Shown: positions 53,901 to 64,000 of the stretch, in pieces | Layout of the letters: the number at the start of each line of letters is the position of its first letter | Numbering within the stretch: position 1 is the stretch's first letter | NCBI GenBank assembly: GCA_012184525.1 | Contig: WOFQ01000015.1 | Coordinates: 248,001 to 312,000 of the forward strand | Source: Xenoacremonium recifei | Lineage: Eukaryota > Ascomycota > Sordariomycetes > Hypocreales > Nectriaceae | Reading direction: 5' to 3' | Length of the DNA stretch: 64,000 bases | Notes under the pieces: generated by a model | Told to the model about the DNA's origin: nothing | Databases searched by the model: none | What the model saw: the letters and a program-made list of their open reading frames with translations, nothing else | Translations under genes and position numbers: made by a program

Positions 53901-56519
53901 CAGGAGCAGGGAGTGCCGCAGGGTCAGGTTCAGATGGTGCCTCAGGGGCAGGGGCCTGTGCAAGGGCATCAGCGGCAGCAGTCTGGGGGGCAGGGTATGC
54001 CGCCTCTGCAGCCTCAGCAGCAGCCTTATGCGCCGAGTCAGGTTCCTCAGTTGGCTCAGGCGGCTTTGCAGGGGCAGAAGCCTGTGCAGACTCAACAGCC
54101 TACGCAAGGTCAGCAACCTATTCAAGGGCAGATGCCTCAGGGCCAAGTGAATATGGGACAGATGGCTCCTCAGGGCGGAGCAGTTGCTGGACAAATCCCT
54201 CCGCAGAATCAGAGACTTGTTCAAGGGCAACCTCAGATGGGCATGGTACCTCCTCCAGGAGAATTTCCGTCGCAGATGCCTCCTCAGGGAGTGCCTCTGG
54301 GACAATTTGGACGAGGGCAGATACCTCCCGGTCAGATGTTGCCTCAGGGACAGATGCCCCCGCAAGGACAGCTTGGTCGAGGTCAGATTCCTCATGGCCA
54401 GATGGCTCCCCAAGCACAGTTCCAAGGGCGAGGACAACCTCCGCCAGGGCAGATGCCACCACATGGACAACTTGGACGAGGTCAAGTTCCTCCTGGTCAG
54501 ATGCCCCCCCAAGGACAGTTTCAGGGCTTAGGACAACCTCCACCAGGACAAATGCCAATGCAGGGCCAGATGCCACCGCAAGGACAAATACCTCCCCAAG
54601 CTCAATTTCAAGGACGAGGCCAGCAACCTCCCGGCCCAATACCTCCCCAAGGCCAAATCCCACCCGCCCAACGCCCACCACACCTCCGCACACCCTCCAC
54701 CCAAAGCCAACTCCCCGCTGCTTCACCGCAGATCCAAATCCCACAACGCCAACAAACATGGGCCGCCCAATCCCCCCAACAAGGATCCGCGAGTCCAGGC
54801 CCCGGCAAGGAGAAGAAATGGCTGAAGTGGCTCAAGGGCGGGGGAAACAAGTCGGTTACGGGCACGCCGACTACGCCCCAGGGCTTCTCGCCGCAGACGC
54901 CGTCGTCGTCGGGGAGTACGGCCGGGCCGGCGCCGAGGTGGGGTGGGGGGGAGTATGCGGTGCCGGCGGTGTGGCAGCCGGGGCAGCCTGTTTCGGGGAC
55001 GGGACGGGGGCAGATGGGGCCGGGGCAGGTGGTTCAGGGGCAGCAGATGCCACCCGGCCAGATGGTATCCGGTCAAATACCACCAGCCCAGATACCGCCA
55101 AGTCAAATGCCTCCTGGACAAAGGATACCTCCTGGCCAGGTACCTCAGGGCCAGATGCCTCAAGGTCAAATGCTTCAGGGCCAACCCCCATTGGGTCGTG
55201 TCCCGCCAAGTCAAATGCCGCCTGGCCAGTTGCCTCCAGGTCAAGTGCCTCCTGGACAGATGATGCCCTCTGGACAATTGCCACCAGGTCAAACTCCTCA
55301 GGGGCAACCACCCTTGGGACGTGTCCCGCCTGGCCAGATACCACCGAATCAAATACCCCAACCACAGATGCGTCAAGGCCAGATGCGTCCCGGCCAACTT
55401 CCCCAAGGACAAAACATTGCTCCTGGCTCCATGCCGCCAGGACAAATGCTGCCGAGTCAGATTCCTCAAGGACAAAGACCTCCGGGCCAGATTATGCAGG
55501 GACAAATACCTCAGGGTCAGATGCCGCCGAGTTCGATGCCCCCTGGCCAGATGCCACCAAACCAGATGCTTCCAAACCAGGCCCAACCCAGCCAAGCACC
55601 GCAAGGTCGATTCCCAGTATCTCAACCTCCGCCTGGACAAATGGCTCCTACTCAGATACCACCTACACAATATCAGCCTGAACAAAAGCCTCTGGCTCCC
55701 CAAGGGAATGTGGGAGTCTCTCCAGGGCAAGGTCAGACAGCGCCCAACGCGGTTCCCGCGATTGTCCAAGGCCAAGAGCAACAAGGGATGTTACAACCTC
55801 ATACAAACAAGCCAGTCCCTTCTCTGAACGCCTCCCCTCAGTCTGTTCTGTCTCAACCAGATTCTTTGCAGAGGATGGACAGTGTCTCAGATACAGCATC
55901 AATGCTCTCCAACGTTGAAGTGGCTGAAGCTAAGAGCCAGCCTGTTCTCCGACCCCAAGTCATCCAGGTTCAGCGGAGGTCCCAGGAGATTGAGAGGCCT
56001 GCCCAATATCAGCACAATCCTATAGCTCAATCGCAAGCCCCTAGCTCGCAACCACAGCAGCAAGGAGGCCAATATCAACAAGTAGCATCAGTGAATCAGG
56101 TTCAAGCTACCTATCAGGTGCCAGCTCCCCAACAGCAATCATCCAACCCGGTATCCGTGGCCAATCGGAAACCTGTTGACCAGGCCCGGCCGATGGACCA
56201 AAAGCCAGCTTTTAGCCAGGTGCCCCAGGCGAATATAGCATCTGCCTCTGCCCAACCTCAAGTGCTCGAGCACTCACTTCTCCCGTCACAAAAGGCGCAG
56301 AGCCAGCCACCACAAGCACCTATACCTGAACCAGATCGTGACCAGAGCCTCAGTCCAGCACCTCTGTTCTCTGGCTCCCAACCTCCCGTTTCTGGAAAAG
56401 CAAGTCTACCCAGCCAGCAGAAGGCTGCGGCACCTGTGGTTGATGACAAGTGGGCGAAGAAGCCGGTGGCAGATTACTCTGGCGGAGACTGGGGAGATGA
56501 TGATGATTGGGGCTATTAA
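50907..56519 (+). CDS. Large WW-like, Pro/Gln/Gly-repeat protein, 1870 residues
   Basis: One uninterrupted exon. Residues 4-32 form a WW-like module (LPPGWEWDYDGTRWFYRYK, then GHIQYHFP): the first Trp, the aromatic pair and the final Pro are there, but the second signature Trp is replaced by Phe. An acidic segment follows (EDDEEEVEEEGEASG), then a long disordered Pro/Ser/Gln region with repeated serine motifs (RPSSVMPALGGETR, RSASVMPALGGETR). Two arrays of short units related to GQMPPQ or GQ(I/V)PP run at about 54100-54720 and 55050-55660. They are separated by a conserved-looking basic/Gly patch (KEKKWLKWLKGGGNKS). The end is acidic and Trp/Gly-rich (GGDWGDDDDWGY). I recognise no catalytic domain. 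The layout suggests a scaffold whose repeats bind partners or phase-separate, which is inference. Confidence 0.85.
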   Translation: MAGLPPGWEWDYDGTRWFYRYKPNGHIQYHFPSEGDEFPDFIDASTPAPDLAPEERLESQQQVKRQASVTSATTTTTRNKDAAWKSRMSASAQPVSYVWDGFGADDEDDEEEVEEEGEASGAVFQPENFMYLGPGAYNDVSPLAEEEDEAARRVVAGGSIQGRVSKGVSPEGSQRTTPLVTTSETAAAVATPPTVPEEPVETVHILDGREMPHELPVEEVFNPVGMIAEMPTEHTAVARIETEPEPVEMADNAVLAPIETYTLPEGVAELPVVVKEEEEKSEPGPERENTREEVEGVQSVKMGKQPESSSAYQPYKPGSAPPRETTSSSNVDSGKRMSVMSLQRETSLSMGPISRTAQAVSHERPSVLSPPQNTTRSQVESTTAVDVGAGAMSQGQPQGMQASQGELSHFPSVLKPARKAVNQSSATTTLQPPTGQPNLEAEALQDPSKAEAGVQKFPSVLRPARGRAPSQPGQQPQFPPTATPSQGNGYVPPKQGQHPPSMTPAPRPPQPPPKAPIAPPKEPIVGMQRVNTLPEGPPADGKAQGPAPVEHPARPSSVMPALGGETRSNVPTQHFRVPSVAEQPPRSASVMPALGGETRTQIPQAALPTAGGQPPRAASVAPAMVGGQYQTLPQQRIQQPARPASAMPSPGRGPYGISPQGGPRQQSTVLPYPDDEPPPLAAVKRQSILPYPEDDRPPPLRASQSGPVGRAAPTPDPRHGRPPLEREVPSQPPTHAVQPTNAPQQQTYEPSLPAQGFRRHSSFGPAAEVSPIDSRHSSVSSMFAMQTPSPMENSRRASSAASLPQGVNSNFTPSPVSSGRSQDPTPTPPSAVSVAFNPPFAVSPPESSQGSGERSYFPAQAQEGQGHAVSAQNKLRKKSITRQEQRRNSLPPAPSPLAGQEPTIPQLLPANAPTPGHLLGRIEEHEESDAMSARSQSPQDTRRSSLQSNQSSRRLSLQSEGAPASPAGYVAPPLQSQKQLLRKPSKAQAAAAAQARAQQEQGVPQGQVQMVPQGQGPVQGHQRQQSGGQGMPPLQPQQQPYAPSQVPQLAQAALQGQKPVQTQQPTQGQQPIQGQMPQGQVNMGQMAPQGGAVAGQIPPQNQRLVQGQPQMGMVPPPGEFPSQMPPQGVPLGQFGRGQIPPGQMLPQGQMPPQGQLGRGQIPHGQMAPQAQFQGRGQPPPGQMPPHGQLGRGQVPPGQMPPQGQFQGLGQPPPGQMPMQGQMPPQGQIPPQAQFQGRGQQPPGPIPPQGQIPPAQRPPHLRTPSTQSQLPAASPQIQIPQRQQTWAAQSPQQGSASPGPGKEKKWLKWLKGGGNKSVTGTPTTPQGFSPQTPSSSGSTAGPAPRWGGGEYAVPAVWQPGQPVSGTGRGQMGPGQVVQGQQMPPGQMVSGQIPPAQIPPSQMPPGQRIPPGQVPQGQMPQGQMLQGQPPLGRVPPSQMPPGQLPPGQVPPGQMMPSGQLPPGQTPQGQPPLGRVPPGQIPPNQIPQPQMRQGQMRPGQLPQGQNIAPGSMPPGQMLPSQIPQGQRPPGQIMQGQIPQGQMPPSSMPPGQMPPNQMLPNQAQPSQAPQGRFPVSQPPPGQMAPTQIPPTQYQPEQKPLAPQGNVGVSPGQGQTAPNAVPAIVQGQEQQGMLQPHTNKPVPSLNASPQSVLSQPDSLQRMDSVSDTASMLSNVEVAEAKSQPVLRPQVIQVQRRSQEIERPAQYQHNPIAQSQAPSSQPQQQGGQYQQVASVNQVQATYQVPAPQQQSSNPVSVANRKPVDQARPMDQKPAFSQVPQANIASASAQPQVLEHSLLPSQKAQSQPPQAPIPEPDRDQSLSPAPLFSGSQPPVSGKASLPSQQKAAAPVVDDKWAKKPVADYSGGDWGDDDDWGY
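54100..55660 (+). repeat. Two coding arrays of GQxPPQ-type short repeats
   Basis: DNA and protein repeats inside the WW-like gene. Degenerate 15-18-base units such as CCTCCTGGTCAGATG encode PPGQM, PPQGQ and similar, densely at 54100-54720 and again at 55050-55660, with unique sequence between. Units differ in codon use, so they are old rather than freshly copied, but length variation between strains is likely. Confidence 0.8.
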
Positions 56520-56917
56520 ATTTTTTTTTTTCTATTTTACGTACGATTTCTTGTAATAGCGATCATACCCCTTGGATGTAATTCAGGATAAATTGATGAA
56601 AATTAAGAGACGGAAAGATATCACTTAATATCAGAAGCTATCACCAAAGGCTTTTGTCTACCTTTATATGTGCATTAATGTTCTATTTACCACTATTTGA
56701 ATACTCAAAATGCATTCAGTTAACTATGAGCACGATATCATGCTGATATTGGGTTCGGACGTGGTCGACTTACACGAGGGTCGCGTCAGTCACGTGAGCC
56801 CGTGTCATTGGCGCGATCGACTTTTGGTGCCTGCTTCTTTCTTCCCTTTGACCTCGGCCAAATTTATCCCGCGATCAGGTCGATCTCCCAGGCAAAAATG
56901 CTTGCGAGGTTGCCACA
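56520..56917. other. Spacer
   Basis: About 400 bases between the repeat protein and the checkpoint gene, with a T-run right after the first gene's stop. Nothing recognised. Confidence 0.5.
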
Positions 56918-59900
56918 ATGACAAGCTTCAAAGGGCTACCGCAGGCAGAGGCAGGCAGCAATGAGTCCCAGGATAGCCAGGCCATCCTGGAGGCCTACAA
57001 GGCCGAGTTTGGGGTCCCGACGGTACGTAGCCAGTGCGGCAGAGACGCTAAACGGCACTGGGGAATTGAACTCGCTGAGGCTGACAACTCCAAAACAGGT
57101 CGGCAGTTCGCTGGCCGCAGCGGCGGCACCGTGTTTGCCGAACGGTGGCGAGACGGCAGGGGAGCAGACCATCTCGGAGACTCCTGAGGCATCGCCGCGG
57201 CCGCTGCCTGAAGGGCAACCAGGGAACGGGAACGGGAACGGCAACGCGCCCGCTGAGACGCGCTCTGCCTCTGCAGGACCCGCAGCTGAGGTTGGTTGGT
57301 TTGGTGATCCCGCCGCACTGGGACGGGTCGAGCTGACCGGGATGGCACTGACAATGTGGAAAAAGCAAACATACGGCGAAGCTGGACCAAACAATCCCAA
57401 CCCCGAGTGCGATACCCCGGCAAACCTTGTGAGCTCGACAGGACTCGGGCCAGCCCCAAATTCACGGACATGCGAGCAATCTGGCGCTGTCATTGTCGAA
57501 GAGTCCATGGCCCGGCATGACTTCCAGCAGCACTCCATCTCGGTGCGAGACCATGCTATAAACGACGAGTCTCAGAGCCTACCGCTAGCGGCTGTTGCGT
57601 CGCTGAGGAAGATGGATTATTCGCAACAGAGCCCGACGCAGGTCAACGACGACCGCGACTACAGCGAGTACAACGACATCGTGCCCTCGAGTCCGACGAA
57701 AGCAAATACGCAACACACGTCCAACGAACCGCGCACGCTCGAGACCGACGATACAGGTGCTGTCAACTTTGGCAACCTGAGCGAGCTGGGTCGACCGTCG
57801 TCACAGGTTTCTGAGGATGGAGGATTCGAGAACACGACGAGAGGGGAATGGAGACTGCCAGATGGGACATCGCAACAGCTATCCAGCAACGCGTTCACCC
57901 CCTACAAGCCTCGCGTCCCGGCATTTGAGACGCCTGCTTTACCCAAGAATCCTTTCGCAGCCAAATCGACCATTGCCGCCCCCCTTGCAGGAAGCCAGCT
58001 TTTTGGACAGACACAATTCTCATCTGCTATCAAGAAGATCAGCCCCACGTCGTCGAGACCCTCGCCGAACCACTTCTATCCCGTGTCGGACAATATCATC
58101 GAGACATCGCCGCTCAAGGACCGGGCCAATGTGTCGTCCCCGACCGATATTCGAACATCGAGCCCTCCGCATCGATTACAAGAGATACCCAACACATCAT
58201 CACGAGAACAAAATGGCGAACCAGAAGGGGCGGAGACGCCTCTGAACAGTAGATCTACGGGCGCAGATGTGATACCAGAATCTCCGCCTTCATCAGAGAA
58301 CACGCCAAAAGCTCTACCACCGAGATCGTCAGGAAACGGTCCCTTGGCACACTATGAACCAATCAAGAAGTCTCAGGAGAGGAAGAACAACGGAGAACCA
58401 CTAATTCCGTCTCTTGACCCAGACGAGGACTCTGACGATGCCATCCGGAAGATGGAGCGGCGACGACGCATTCAGCGGAAACGGGCACAGGCTGCCGAGG
58501 AGTTGGAACGCATCAGCTATACTCCGAAGGTCAGGCGCAACTCCGGCGAGTTACCAGGGCGTAAGAGGAGGAGACTGGATTCTGAAGCTCCGCCGAGCTC
58601 TCGAATTGATCCCGGGAATGATATACAGCAAGAGACCATCCCTCTTGTTAACGACTCGCAGAAAGAAATGGTGCCCTCAAATGAAACATTGCCCGATACT
58701 CTGCCATTCGAATCGACAAAAGCCACTCCTGGAGAGGATGCCATGGAACTGGAGCCCATTGAGATGGTCGGCGCTGAACCAATGCACATAGACACTGAGA
58801 AGATCCCCCAAGACGAGGATAGGATTCCAGCCACCAGCCCCGTGGGCTCATATCCTTCGACCCTCCCCCCTGAGCCTCCTGCACCCCCAGAGCCCGAGTT
58901 ACCCACCTCGGTTGAAGATCCTAGATCCAGCGTTCCCGGCGAGTCAGAAGTCTCATCCTCAGAACCGCTTATGGCTAGGAGGAATCTGAGAACGTATGGC
59001 CGCGCCTCGCGGGCCCGGCGTAGGAACCCCTTTCTCAGTTCTTCGGATGCAGTGACGGCTGAAGATGCTGGTAAAGCCCACGTGCCGTCATCACCTCCGA
59101 ATGACGATCCTGTTGAAACCCCGCGAGCAGCGGTTCCGAAGGCAGCACTTGAGGGCATCGAAGAACACAACGAACAACAAGCTGAAGGCAACCCTCAAGC
59201 TCAGACCTCTGCACCGGAAGTGGTTGTACCAATGACCACGCGCTCCAAACGCAGCGACGCAAATCCCATCACACCCCTCGCGAAGCGATCCCCTGGGCCT
59301 ATAGTGCCCACATCATCAAGCCTCAGCATACTCTCTCAAACACCCAATCCATCAGCAAACACAACGCCAGGGACCCAAAACTCACCAACAACAGAGAACC
59401 CCGGATCCGTCTCACTCCCTTCTCCACACAAACGCACCCTTCGCACGAAGACGAAGTCAGAGTCCCCTCAGCCAGTGACACGGCCCTCGCGACTTTCCAA
59501 GCGCGGTCCGCGCGTCGACTCGGATTCTACCGACGAATTATGTTACTCTCCAGCTGCTAGCGTCATGGAGAAGAGCTTGGTTCACAGCAGATCCATCAGG
59601 TCCTTTCGGCAGAGCCTTGGTCCGGCTTACAGGGCGACCAGGCTGTTCGAAGGCATGGTATTTGCCATCTCATTGCAAAATCAGGTTAAGCAGCAAGAGA
59701 GAAATAAGTTGGAATCAAAGATCACTCAAGCCGGCGGCACGATTCTACAGGAGGGCTTTCAGGAAATGTTCGAGCATAGCGCCATTATGAGCACTGTTAG
59801 CCCTATCATAGACGATGAGGACACCCTGAAACTCAATCGAGCGAGTGCCGACGTGGGCTTCGCGGCTGTCATTGCAGACAGCCATTCACGCAAGGCCAAG

Positions 59901-60506
59901 TATATGCAAGCTCTGGCACTCGGAATTCCTTGTCTAGCCCAGCAATGGATCAACGCCTGTCTCAACAAGGGCGCGATCGTTGACTGGGATCCCTACCTAC
60001 TCTGCGCTGGCTCATCTGCAGTCCTCGGCAATGCTATCCGGTCGCGCAGTCTTGCCCACTACGCAGCTGCTGATGCACGCTTTGCTACCGTAATCGCCCA
60101 GCGCCCGCGGCTTCTCGCCGGCCAGCGGGTGTTGATGGTTGTCGACTCGAAGCGTTCCCGTAGTGAAGCTAAGGAGCCTTACATGTTTCTGGCTGCTCTA
60201 CTCGGACCGGCGAGCATCTCGCGAGTCTTCACTACCGCTCAAGCTCGGGATGTAATTGCCGAGCATCAAAAAGCCGGCACCCCATTCGACTGGCTGTACA
60301 TTGACAAAGGCACAGGGACCCCGGATGCTGTCCTATCCCTGTCAGAGCCCGTGGCAACTACGACGCGGAGGAAGAAAGGACGGAGGACGATGGCTCCGGG
60401 GTGGGCGCCTGTGAGGACGAGTAATGTACGGGTTCTGGACGATGAGCTGGTGATCCAGAGCTTGATCTTAGGGAGGATGGTCGAGGAGGATGAGATGAGC
60501 TTCTAG
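56918..60506 (+). CDS. Crb2/Rad9-type DNA-damage checkpoint mediator with C-terminal BRCT repeats
   Basis: Two exons: 56918-57022 (MTSFKGLPQAEAGSNESQ, then AILEAYKAEFG) and 57099-60506, joined in frame by a 76-base intron (GTACGT...AACAG, branch GCTGAC). About 1170 residues. The N-terminal two thirds are disordered and rich in SQ/TQ and SP sites (for example SQQSPTQ), as expected for an ATR/ATM and CDK target. A basic stretch RKMERRRRIQRKRAQ lies in the middle. The C-terminal 300 residues hold a tandem BRCT pair: the first from LFEGMVFAISLQ through ACLNKGAIVDWDPYLL, the second from LAGQRVLMVVDS through DWLYIDKG. This is the layout of Crb2, Rad9 and 53BP1, which bind modified histones and activate the effector kinase at DNA breaks. 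A Tudor domain is expected before the BRCTs but was not identified by eye. Confidence 0.85.
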
Positions 60507-61361
60507 CGGAGCGTTGTAGGGGGGTATGCATGGCGTTTTGGGGGCGGTTTTATCTCATGGAAGGAAAGGAAATCATCATAGGGAAGAAGCTAGAAATCTC
60601 ACACAAAGCACGTCTCACTCGTGGACAGACTTGCCCCATTCCAAGCACATAAGACCACCTTCAGTCACCGGGTATCGCCAAAAGGTTTAGAATACTACCT
60701 TGAAGACCATCACCGGTTTCAGCATGCGTGAATAAGTATCGAGTCTTCAGCCCTGTAAGGACGGACTCCCGGCCTCAACGCCCGCACAGATACAAGGATT
60801 CGACCGCCCGACCGTTGCTATTTCAAGGATCATGAGCTTTGTCAGACTCTTGACTCGCGACGCCACAAGGCTATTGATCTCTAGCGGCTTGGTTGGGGGC
60901 GCGATAGCCGCCATCACGCGTTTATTCTGCACGACCTGTCTATCTGGCCAGACGGAAATCAAGGCCCTTTACCCAGCTCTTGCAGGCAACTAGGCAAGGA
61001 AAGGTTTCATGGGTAGGGCTGAGTCCAGGCGCAGCGTCGCGGCTGGCCAATCGCTCTGCGACGAAGGATCGCTGTGCCACATTAGACTAATGATCAGAGT
61101 CTCATGGTGGACCCTTCCTCGGCATCTATGCTTAGATTGTGGATATGTCAACAGGAGGATTTGCAAGCAGAGATTGGGGTTGAAGGAGACTGATCCTGGT
61201 GAGGGTGATAGTAGTCCTCGTCCTCCCTGTTCTCTGTCAGATGGCCGTTTTCTCTCCTCTTTTATTTGACACCGAGTAATATGTGCACAAGCGGCTGTTC
61301 GACAGACTCAATATCTGCCCCCGAACGAAGCTATATACACCCCTAGTTGGGTCTCTTCACG
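60507..61361. other. Gene-free spacer
   Basis: About 850 bases. No convincing frame or RNA gene. Contains the promoter of the membrane-protein gene. Confidence 0.45.
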
Positions 61362-62192
61362 ATGAGGTCTGAGCTTTCGAGATGGCCCTTGGCGGCATTG
61401 GTGCTGCTTCTTTGGGGACGCAGGGCTTGGGCGGATGATGTCTCGGGCTGGGGGTTCACGTATCCTGATGCTGCAGGGTTGACGTTCTACGAGAATGATC
61501 AGGTGGCAGTCAGTTGGGTAACCAACTTCACCAGCGCTCACCTACTTGCCTTCTGCTGGATAGGATCTGACCTGACGGAGAGTAAGTGTCCATCGTTGAC
61601 CTTGTCTTGTGCAAGCTGCTGACTTTGTGCAGTGATGAACAACTCAGTGTCTGGAGGTAATAGCTCGTATCCAGTGCCCATTAACTTCACGACAACATGC
61701 GACGACTGTTGGTTCAACCTCCGCAACGACGATCCCAACGGCTATCCCGACGGATTCAACAGTATCGCTTTCAATCTCTCCGCGAACGAACGAAGTCAGA
61801 CGACGCTTGGCCTGCAAGGCTCTGCCACCACGACCCTGGCACTAGCCGTCACCAAGACGGAATTCATCGAGGCACCAGCGACCTCGACTGGCAGCAGTTC
61901 ATCATCCAACTCGGAAGGCTCTGGAGGACTCAGTTCAGGAGCCAAAGCAGGCATCGGCATTGGCGTTGCGCTGGGCGTTTTAGGCGTGGCAGCATTCGGG
62001 GCGTCGTATTATATCGTGAAGCGAAAAAAGGCGGGATATACTTCACCGCCGCCGGCGCCGCCTAGTGAGAAGGATGGGGAGAGCGTGGCGATGGGGACGA
62101 TGGTGAAGCAAGCACCTCCTCAAGAGCTGGATACACCGGCTCCTATACCAGAGATCGACTCGGAGATTCCTCGACAAGAGCTGCCAGGATGA
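61362..62192 (+). CDS. Type I membrane protein with signal peptide and Ser-rich stalk
   Basis: Two exons: 61362-61581 and 61633-62192, intron GTAAGT...TGCAG of 51 nt, 259 residues. It starts with a signal peptide (RWPLAALVLLLWGRRAWA). The extracellular part has DDVSGWGFTYPDAAGLTFYE, a CWIG and a CDDC Cys group, and several Asn-glycosylation sites. It is followed by a Ser/Gly stalk (SSSSSNSEGSGGLSSG) and one membrane segment (AGIGIGVALGVLGVAAFGAS, then YYIV) with a KRKK stop-transfer signal. The cytosolic tail is Pro/Glu-rich. This is the layout of fungal wall-sensor-like or adhesion proteins, but the ectodomain matches no named module I know, such as WSC. Confidence 0.82.
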
Positions 62193-64000
62193 TTGGAAAG
62201 AGGTTCTATAGGGTGGCTTGGAAACTCGGGCGAAGAACTTGGCAGGGGTGTTCGAAGCGTTTGATGATATCCATTTGTTTCTGGCATGATATGATCTTGG
62301 GGGTCGATATGAAGCTGGCTAAATCAACAGAGAAATTTGGGCCAGCTGCAGTCTGGTGAGGTGTACGTAACGTGATTTCCGATATGCGGCTTGGCAATAT
62401 GGTATACGCGTATAAACGGCAGCAAAGCCATGGGTGAAGGTGAAGGATATGAAGTGATGGGATGAAGAGTGTGATCTTGGACACTTCCAGGCTGAGATGA
62501 CTCTAACAGGCAGAGAACATTATTAGTTGTCGACAGGAAGGTGCAAACAAAGTTCCGATATCAGGCAGTTGCCTCAATTACCCCGTGGGGTTGTTGGAGT
62601 TGGTCTCCCCTCTTGCCGGGCTATCGTAGATCGCATCCATTTCACGTCATCTCTTTTCACGATACTCCATACAATTGGCGAAATTGTTTCCATGTCTCTA
62701 GGCAATCTAGCTCAAGGCTTTGTCTTGGCCACGTCTCATCCTTGATGCTGACTTGTAACTTACGGGTATCAGTGCCGAGTTGATTGGCATAGGCATCGAT
62801 CGGGCTTGAATCCCAGCGAGTCGGGCTGCGGTAAGTCGCCCGGACCGGGAAGGACGACCACTAACAGCGGCACGAATAGAGTTGTGGCTTGCTGAGGTGA
62901 GCCGCCTTGCCACGAGCTGTCCCTCGATTGGTGACCAGAGGGTTCTTCGAGAGCCTCATCGAGCCAACCGTTGGCCCGCTGGCAAACGTTGGTCGGATGC
63001 ACCGGAAGACAATGCAACAGCAACTAAGACGCTATTCGGTCGGACCTCCAGCCCTTTCCGTGTTGTTCCTGGGTGGCTGGAACCTTCGGCAGGGTTAGTG
63101 GTCTTGGCCGTTGCACTGTGAAGACGGATGGCTGGGGCCAGGTGCTGGGTTCTATCTGTTCTGTGCCGCGTCGCATGAAGACTCGACCTGCAACGGCAAG
63201 GCAAGGCATACACACCGCTACATACTTTGACGCGGGCGGCGGCTGACATACAGAAAAGTAGCGGTTGCGGTCATGTGTGCTGACGAGACTAGAGCTCTAG
63301 CCCGGCGGCTCCCAATGAAAACGGCGGCTCAAGCAAGAGTGACGTATGGGAAGGCCTAGAGCAACGTCTAGTTTGGCCTGTCTCATTGTCTCATATGCAG
63401 TGCGCCAACGCATCGCCGATGATGCTGATGAAGCACACAAGGCACACAACCAGATCGGCCCCTGGACGGTGCCCGAAACGAGAAGAGGCGAGAAACCACG
63501 GGGTTACAAGAGCCCAATGGGCTGACCGTCTGAAATCCCGAGCGCGAGCGGTACTTGAAGAGGTATCGGCACTTACACAGCTAATGATTGCTAGCGGACT
63601 CTGAGTCGGCTCCGGAGGGTCGGCGTGCTAGAGGGGGCCGATCGTCGCTTAAGGCGTTGGGCCGTCGGTGGTCGGTGGTTCGTCCCGCGAGCAGCCGGGA
63701 GTCACTGGAGAGCGAGCAGCCAAGACTTTTCGGAAGAACCGGGAGGGCTTCTGTCTGTTTACTGGTCTCGGCGAGTGCTGCAGGTCCGTAACTCCGCCGT
63801 TGATGATGGATTTCTAATTCGGAACGCACGAGAAAGAGATGAACGCTCGACGAGGAGACTCGGGGACCTGGACTCCGCGGACGAGGAACGGACTCGCAGC
63901 TGTGTCCCTGGCGAGGCCTCCCCTTTTACGAGGCGGCGCTGGGTAATGCAAAGGGGATGGGAATGGCACCATGAGCAAGCACGACAACACCATGATCGTA
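62193..64000. other. Gene-free right end
   Basis: About 1.8 kb to the window edge. Short overlapping frames on both strands (for example around 62880-63250) lack protein character, and no tRNA or repeat array was found. A gene beyond the edge may have its promoter here. Confidence 0.4.

Noticed and set aside
54118..55784. Long minus-strand frames (213 to 353 codons) opposite the repeat protein
   Set aside because: They are the antisense reading of Pro/Gln/Gly repeats (strings of Arg, Leu, His, Trp) and vanish outside the arrays.
1..64000. Transposons, long terminal repeats or CRISPR arrays
   Set aside because: No transposase, reverse transcriptase or long terminal repeat was recognised, and no regularly spaced repeats other than the coding and promoter repeats listed.

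Overview
This 64-kb window is nuclear DNA of a filamentous ascomycete (Pezizomycotina; most likely Sordariomycetes or a close class, species not determinable by eye). Short GT-AG introns of about 45-110 nt are frequent, there is a split nuclear tRNA-Lys, and the genes are an SmD3, a Crb2/Rad9-type BRCT protein, an EF-hand MscS channel, a PTH11-type receptor, an RTA1 protein and a Dal5-type transporter. No prokaryotic, viral or CRISPR signal was seen.

Region 1-7 kb is accessory. It holds a sulfatase running off the left edge, a metallophosphoesterase pseudogene with three lesions, and a head-to-head pair made of an OTT_1508-type deaminase and an Mx-like dynamin GTPase. The spacer between the pair carries four copies of GAGGCCGACC.

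Region 7-21.5 kb is mostly housekeeping: a many-exon Dal5-type transporter, cysteinyl-tRNA synthetase head-to-head with the tRNA m1A58 methyltransferase TRM61, an unknown gene, tRNA-Lys(UUU), SmD3, and a mitochondrial membrane protein.

Region 21.7-35.2 kb is accessory again: a secreted FAD oxidase, a 7-TM PTH11-like receptor, a tiny Gly/His/Cys-rich protein, a CorA-like gene with two lesions and an 87-bp tandem duplication, an RTA1-like gene cut by an in-frame TAG before its last membrane segment, and a GH18 enzyme.

Region 35.2-62.2 kb is conserved: a secreted two-part protein, a FAM210-like mitochondrial protein, NDP kinase (with an open N-terminal membrane-anchor extension), glucosidase II alpha, an MscS/EF-hand channel behind a 2.6-kb gene-free leader, an 1870-residue WW-like Pro/Gln/Gly repeat protein, the Crb2/Rad9 checkpoint mediator and a type I membrane protein. 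The last 1.8 kb shows no gene.

The best candidate for an undescribed system is the deaminase/dynamin pair with its shared repeat-bearing promoter. That is an inference from gene families and layout, not a demonstrated function. Exon borders were set by reading splice signals and keeping the frame open; none is confirmed by transcripts.
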